From an uncultured Lentisphaerota bacterium (lineage in GTDB: Bacteria; Verrucomicrobiota; Kiritimatiellia; RFP12; UBA1067), in NCBI GenBank assembly GCA_900320225.1, contig ONRL01000080.1, positions 1 to 33,442 of the forward strand: a stretch of 33,442 bases of DNA. The letters are read 5' to 3'. Below are positions 29,930-33,442 of the stretch, piece after piece. Each line of letters begins with the position of its first letter. Within the stretch, counting starts at the first letter, position 1. A program made the position numbers and the translations under genes. Below the pieces are notes generated by a model. It saw only the letters and a list, made by a program, of their open reading frames with translations, did not search any database and was not told the DNA's origin.

Positions 29930-32521
29930 ATGAGAGTCTACGAGTTCGCGAAAGAGAAGGGCATTACGTCCGCCGCGGTCATGAGACTGGCCGAGGCGAG
30001 CGGCGTGGAGGTTTACTCCGCCCTGTCCCAGCTGGAGGCGGGCGATGTCGAGACGCTGAATCGCCGCTTCCTGCGCGAGGACGCCGCCGGCCTGAAGGCC
30101 GAGGCGGCGACCGTGGCGGAACGCCGCCGCGCGAAAGCCGCGAAAGCGGCCGCCGCGCGGGCCGAGAAGGACAAGGCGCAGGCTGCGGCGCTCGAGGGCG
30201 CCCGGCAGCGCGCGATCGCCGCGCACAACGGCCTGCCGGCTCCCGTTTCCAAGCCCGAACCGCCGCCCGCGCCGAAGAAGAAGGAACCCGCGCTGGAAAT
30301 CGGCGCCACGTTGCCGGAAATGCCGAAGGTGTCGATCCAGGTCTCGGAGCCGGAAGAGCGGGAGGAGGCGGACGACGAGGAGGACGACGACGAGGTCGAC
30401 GCGCGCGACTACCTGCACGGCAAGGATCTGCGGGCGCGCCCGGCCGCGAAGCCGAAGAAGGAGAAGGAGCCGAAGAAGGAGAAGGAGCAGCAGAAGCCGC
30501 AGACCGCCCCGAAGCAGCAGGCGTCCAAGAAGGCGCCCCCGCCGCCGAAGCCCGCGCCTGCGGCTCCGCCGCCGAAGTCCGTGAAGCCGCCCAAGCCCGT
30601 CACGCGCGTGGGCGGAACCCGCGCCGGGTTCTCGTCTGTCTCGATGCGCACCGCGCGCACGATGGCGCCCACGATCTCCACGATCTCCGCCGGCACGCCT
30701 CCGCCCCCGCCGAAGCCTTCCATCTCCCTCTCCGTCTCGACGCGCGAGATCTCCATCCGCGGCGCCGTGGTGGTCAAGGAGCTCGCGCTCAAGCTGGGCA
30801 TACGCCCGAACCGCCTGATCGCGGACCTCATGCAGCTCAAGGTGCTCGCCTCGATCAACCAGCGCGTGGAGCCCGACGTGGCCACGAAGGTCGCGCAGAA
30901 GTACGGCTACCGCGTGAACATCGAGCATGCCCGCGACGCCGCGAACAAGAAGCCCGTCCTCAAGGCCATCGACGCCGACGACGAGATTCCGCAGGACAAG
31001 CCCGAGCAGATGCAGCCGCGTCCGCCGGTCGTCACGTTCCTCGGCCACGTCGACCACGGCAAGACCACGCTCATGGACTACATCCGCCACACGAAGGTGG
31101 CGGCGGGCGAGGCCGGCGGCATCACGCAGCAGATCTCCGCCTACCAGGTGGACGTGCAGGGCCGCAAGATCACGTTCCTCGACACGCCCGGCCACGCCGC
31201 GTTCAACGCGATGCGCCAGCGCGGCGCGCAGCTCACGGACATCGCCGTGATCATCATCGCCGCCGACGACGGCATCATGCCGCAGACCGAGGAGGCGATC
31301 AAGTTCGCCCGCCAGGCCGGCGTGCAGATCATGGTGGCCATCACGAAGTGCGACAAGCCCACCGCCAACCCCGAGCGCGTGAAGCAGATGCTCCAGAAGC
31401 AGGGTCTCACCCCCGAGGAATGGGGCGGCGACATCGTGTGCTGCGCCGTCTCCGGCATCACGGGCGACGGCGTGGACCAGCTCCTCGAGATGATCCTCCT
31501 CCAGGCGGACGTCCTCGAGCTGACAGCCAACCCGTCCCGCCGCGCGAACGGCTACGTGGTGGAGGCCGAGCTCGAACAGGGCTTCGGCCCCACGGCGATC
31601 CTGCTCGTCACGGGCGGCACGCTGAAGGTGGGCGACGCGATCCTCATCGGCGAGCATTTCGGCAAGGTGCGCTCGCTCATCGACGACCACGGCCGCCGCA
31701 TCCGCGAGGCGCCGCCCGCCACGCCCGTCAAGTGCACGGGCCTCTCCGGCGTGCCCGAGGCCGGCGCGGAATTCCGCGTGATGCTCGACGAGAAGCGCGC
31801 GCGCACGCTCGCCGAGCAGGCCGCGCAGGCCCGCAAGGAACAGGAGCTTTCGCAGACGAAGGCCGTCTCGTTCGACGACCTCCTCAGCAAGATGGACGCC
31901 AACGAGAAGCGCGAGCTCAGCGTGGTGGTGAAGTCCGACACGCAGGGATCCCTCGAGGCGATCGTCGAGGCGCTCAACAACATCAAGAGCGAGAAGGTCT
32001 CCCTCAAGGTGATCGCCACCGGCACCGGCAACGTGTCGCTCACGGACGTGAAGACCGCCTCCGCCGGCAAGGCGGTGATCGTGGGCTTCGACGTGGGCTG
32101 CGATTCCGGCGTGCAGCAGCAGGCCCGCCACGACGGCGTGCGCATCAACTCCTTCCGCATCATCTACGAGCTGATCGACCACGTCAAGAAGTGCATGCTC
32201 GACCTCCTGCCGCCCGAGTACCGCGAGTCCATCAAGGGACACGCCACGATCAAGGCCGTCTACGACATCGGCAAGGTCGGCAAGATCGCCGGTTCCCAGA
32301 TGCTCGACGGCTCCCTCATCGCCTCCGCCCGCTACCGCGTGCTGCGCGGCAAGGAGAAGGTGTGGGAGGGCAAGCTCCAGACGCTGCGCCACTTCAAGGA
32401 CGAGGTCAAGGAAGTCACGGGCCAGCAGGAGTGCGGCGTGTGCTTCGCGGGCTTCGAGGAGTTCGCCGTGGGCGACACGATCGAGTGCTTCGTCATGGAA
32501 GAGCTGCCGAGGACGCTCTGA
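29930..32521 (+). CDS. infB: Translation initiation factor IF-2
   Basis: The protein has 863 residues. It is the GTPase that places initiator tRNA on the ribosome. An IF2_N domain (MRVYEFAKEKGITSAAVMRL) is followed by a long Lys/Pro/Ala/Glu-rich linker to about residue 260. A second IF2_N-like module follows (LALKLGIRPNRLIADLMQLK). The G domain begins at residue 372 (GHVDHGKTT), with AGGITQQISAY, DTPGH, and TKCD at 472-475, where NKxD is usual. Domains 2-4 follow, with the C-terminal initiator-tRNA-binding part ending near ECFVMEELPR. The start is 5 bases after the nusA stop, with GAGGAG in the end of nusA as ribosome-binding site. Its stop overlaps the rbfA start by one base. Confidence 0.97.
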   Translation: MRVYEFAKEKGITSAAVMRLAEASGVEVYSALSQLEAGDVETLNRRFLREDAAGLKAEAATVAERRRAKAAKAAAARAEKDKAQAAALEGARQRAIAAHNGLPAPVSKPEPPPAPKKKEPALEIGATLPEMPKVSIQVSEPEEREEADDEEDDDEVDARDYLHGKDLRARPAAKPKKEKEPKKEKEQQKPQTAPKQQASKKAPPPPKPAPAAPPPKSVKPPKPVTRVGGTRAGFSSVSMRTARTMAPTISTISAGTPPPPPKPSISLSVSTREISIRGAVVVKELALKLGIRPNRLIADLMQLKVLASINQRVEPDVATKVAQKYGYRVNIEHARDAANKKPVLKAIDADDEIPQDKPEQMQPRPPVVTFLGHVDHGKTTLMDYIRHTKVAAGEAGGITQQISAYQVDVQGRKITFLDTPGHAAFNAMRQRGAQLTDIAVIIIAADDGIMPQTEEAIKFARQAGVQIMVAITKCDKPTANPERVKQMLQKQGLTPEEWGGDIVCCAVSGITGDGVDQLLEMILLQADVLELTANPSRRANGYVVEAELEQGFGPTAILLVTGGTLKVGDAILIGEHFGKVRSLIDDHGRRIREAPPATPVKCTGLSGVPEAGAEFRVMLDEKRARTLAEQAAQARKEQELSQTKAVSFDDLLSKMDANEKRELSVVVKSDTQGSLEAIVEALNNIKSEKVSLKVIATGTGNVSLTDVKTASAGKAVIVGFDVGCDSGVQQQARHDGVRINSFRIIYELIDHVKKCMLDLLPPEYRESIKGHATIKAVYDIGKVGKIAGSQMLDGSLIASARYRVLRGKEKVWEGKLQTLRHFKDEVKEVTGQQECGVCFAGFEEFAVGDTIECFVMEELPRTL

Positions 32522-32880
32522 TGCCCGTCAACCGCCTAGAGCGCGTCAACGCGCTGCTGAAGCGCGTGATCGGCGAGGCCGTGTTCCGCGTGATGCAGAC
32601 GGACGACGTGAGCCCCGGCCTGATCACCGTGACGGGCGTCACGTGCGGCAAGGACCTGCGCAACGCGACCGTGCACGTGAGCGTGTTCGGCGACGAGGCT
32701 CTCCAGAAGCGCGCGCTCGGGCATCTCGTCCACCACGAGCGCGAATTCCAGCAGATCGTCAACCGCGAGGTGCGCCTGAAGTTCACCCCGCAGCTGCGCT
32801 TCGTGCTCGACCATTCCCTCGAGAAGGGCGACGAGACGCTCGCCATCATCAGCCAGCTGGAGGCGAATGGCCAGGCTTGA
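32521..32880 (+). CDS. rbfA: 30S ribosome-binding factor RbfA
   Basis: The protein has 119 residues, the standard size. It is a small KH-like protein that assists late maturation of the 30S subunit and 16S rRNA 5'-end processing. Recognisable features are the N-terminal RLERVNALLKRVIGEAVFRV, the strand LITVTGVTCGKDLRNATVHV and the C-terminal VRLKFTPQLRFVLDHSLEKG, all typical. Its ATG shares a base with the infB stop, and its last 14 bases overlap the truB start. The whole operon is therefore translationally coupled. Position in nusA-infB-rbfA-truB is the conserved bacterial order. Confidence 0.94.
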   Translation: MPVNRLERVNALLKRVIGEAVFRVMQTDDVSPGLITVTGVTCGKDLRNATVHVSVFGDEALQKRALGHLVHHEREFQQIVNREVRLKFTPQLRFVLDHSLEKGDETLAIISQLEANGQA

Positions 32881-33442
32881 TTCCATCGCGATGCTGGCCG
32901 AGCTCGACGGCGCCGTGCTAGTCGACAAGCCCGCGAACATGGCCTCCCACGACGTGGTGAAGGTCGTGAAGCAACATTTCAACCTCGTGAAGGCCGGCCA
33001 CGGCGGCACCCTCGAGCCGAACGCCACCGGACTCTTCGTCCTGCTCGTGGGCGACGGCACGCGCCTCGCGGCCGACCTCATGGGCCGCGACCGCGCCTTC
33101 ACGGCCACGATCCGCCTCGGACGCGTCACGGACACGCAGGACCACGAGGGCCGCACGCTCGCCGAATCCCCGTTCGACGGCGTCGCGCGCGAGGCGCTTG
33201 ACGCGGCCCTGCCGGAGTTCCGCGGCGACATCTTCCAGACGCCGCCTGCCTTCAGCACGATCAAGATGACGGGCCATCCCGGCTACGACATCGTCGAGAC
33301 GCCCGCCGACGAGCGCACGGCGCGCCTCGTGCACGTCTACCGTCTCGCCGTCACCGAATTCGCCCCGCCGCTCGTCACGTTCGACCTCCTCTGCACGAAG
33401 GGCGTGTGCGTGCGCGCGCTCGCGCACGACATCGGCGCGGCG
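32867..33442 (+). CDS. truB: tRNA pseudouridine-55 synthase TruB (cut by the window edge), catalytic Asp replaced
   Basis: At least 192 residues are present and the gene continues past the window. TruB makes pseudouridine 55 in the T loop of tRNA. The N-terminal motif AVLVDKPANMASHDVV, the core GHGGTLEPNATGLFVLLVGD, and TPPAFSTIKMTGHPGYD mark the family. The expected core is G-T-L-D-P-x-A-T-G, with the Asp being the catalytic nucleophile. Here codon 33014-33016 is GAG, so residue 50 is Glu. The other motifs look intact, including RALAHDIG near the cut end. The ATG at 32867 lies inside the end of rbfA. The Asp-to-Glu change would be expected to impair or abolish activity, unless this is a base-call error (GAC to GAG) or a lineage trait. 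Confidence 0.9.
   Translation, partial: MARLDSIAMLAELDGAVLVDKPANMASHDVVKVVKQHFNLVKAGHGGTLEPNATGLFVLLVGDGTRLAADLMGRDRAFTATIRLGRVTDTQDHEGRTLAESPFDGVAREALDAALPEFRGDIFQTPPAFSTIKMTGHPGYDIVETPADERTARLVHVYRLAVTEFAPPLVTFDLLCTKGVCVRALAHDIGAA

Noticed and set aside
1-33442. tRNA, rRNA, integrase, transposase or prophage genes
   Set aside because: None was recognised on reading either strand. The window looks like ordinary chromosome with small repeats.

Overview
The window is about 33 kb of GC-rich, densely coding bacterial DNA, almost all of it on the + strand. It looks like a Gram-negative member of the PVC group, most likely Kiritimatiellota or a close relative, and probably an anaerobic polysaccharide degrader. 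The reasons are lpxA (lipid A), a secreted triple LamG / bacterial-repeat protein, a DUF6259-like secreted protein, GH20-like and clan GH-A-like hydrolases, the tail of a FAD-dependent oxidoreductase, and a Mrp ATPase with an N-terminal cysteine cluster. This placement is inferred from gene content. No rRNA or tRNA is present to confirm it.

Layout. 1-171 is the end of a FAD-dependent oxidoreductase. 375-3089 is a secreted LamG-repeat protein, bracketed by two inverted arrays of a GAGACNN heptamer. 3372-8579 is a compact run of ychF, a PAS-only protein, an RluA-type pseudouridine synthase and a DinG-type helicase. 8588-13653 is a carbohydrate block: a frame-disrupted GH20-like gene, a secreted alpha/beta-hydrolase and a secreted GH-A-like glycosidase. 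13709-17716 holds a Mrp ATPase and a LolD/MacB-type ABC ATPase with its FtsX-type permease. 17806-23466 is an envelope operon: lpxA, murF, murD, a triple-LysM lipoprotein and ftsW. 23485-24482 is serC, also frame-disrupted. 24493-25794 carries two minus-strand genes of unknown function, a coiled-coil protein and a small membrane protein, divergent from a secreted DUF6259-like protein (25905-28511). The window ends with the classical nusA-infB-rbfA-truB operon, with truB cut by the edge.

The most unusual signal is a family of short GC-rich hairpin elements, with a core like GGTCGCGC-AGGA-GCGCGACC plus a CTCCC tail. They lie inside reading frames: twice in tandem in the FtsX permease, in murD, in a GH-A-like glycosidase, and at the 3' end of a small membrane-protein gene, where the element supplies the last codons. 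Two relatives with different stems sit in the permease and murF, and an unrelated hairpin is in the helicase gene. The murD and membrane-protein copies are exact reverse complements over 26 bases. Stem variants between copies include a paired change, suggesting that the fold is maintained. The behaviour resembles Rickettsia palindromic elements, which also insert within genes.

Two genes (GH20-like and serC) appear to have lost short internal segments of about 29 and 80 nt, each breaking the frame. These may be true mutations or assembly deletions. TruB has Glu where the catalytic Asp is expected. Promoters are recognisable by AT-rich -10 boxes in the GC-rich background. Three share a GG-TATAMT / TATGAT extended -10 context.
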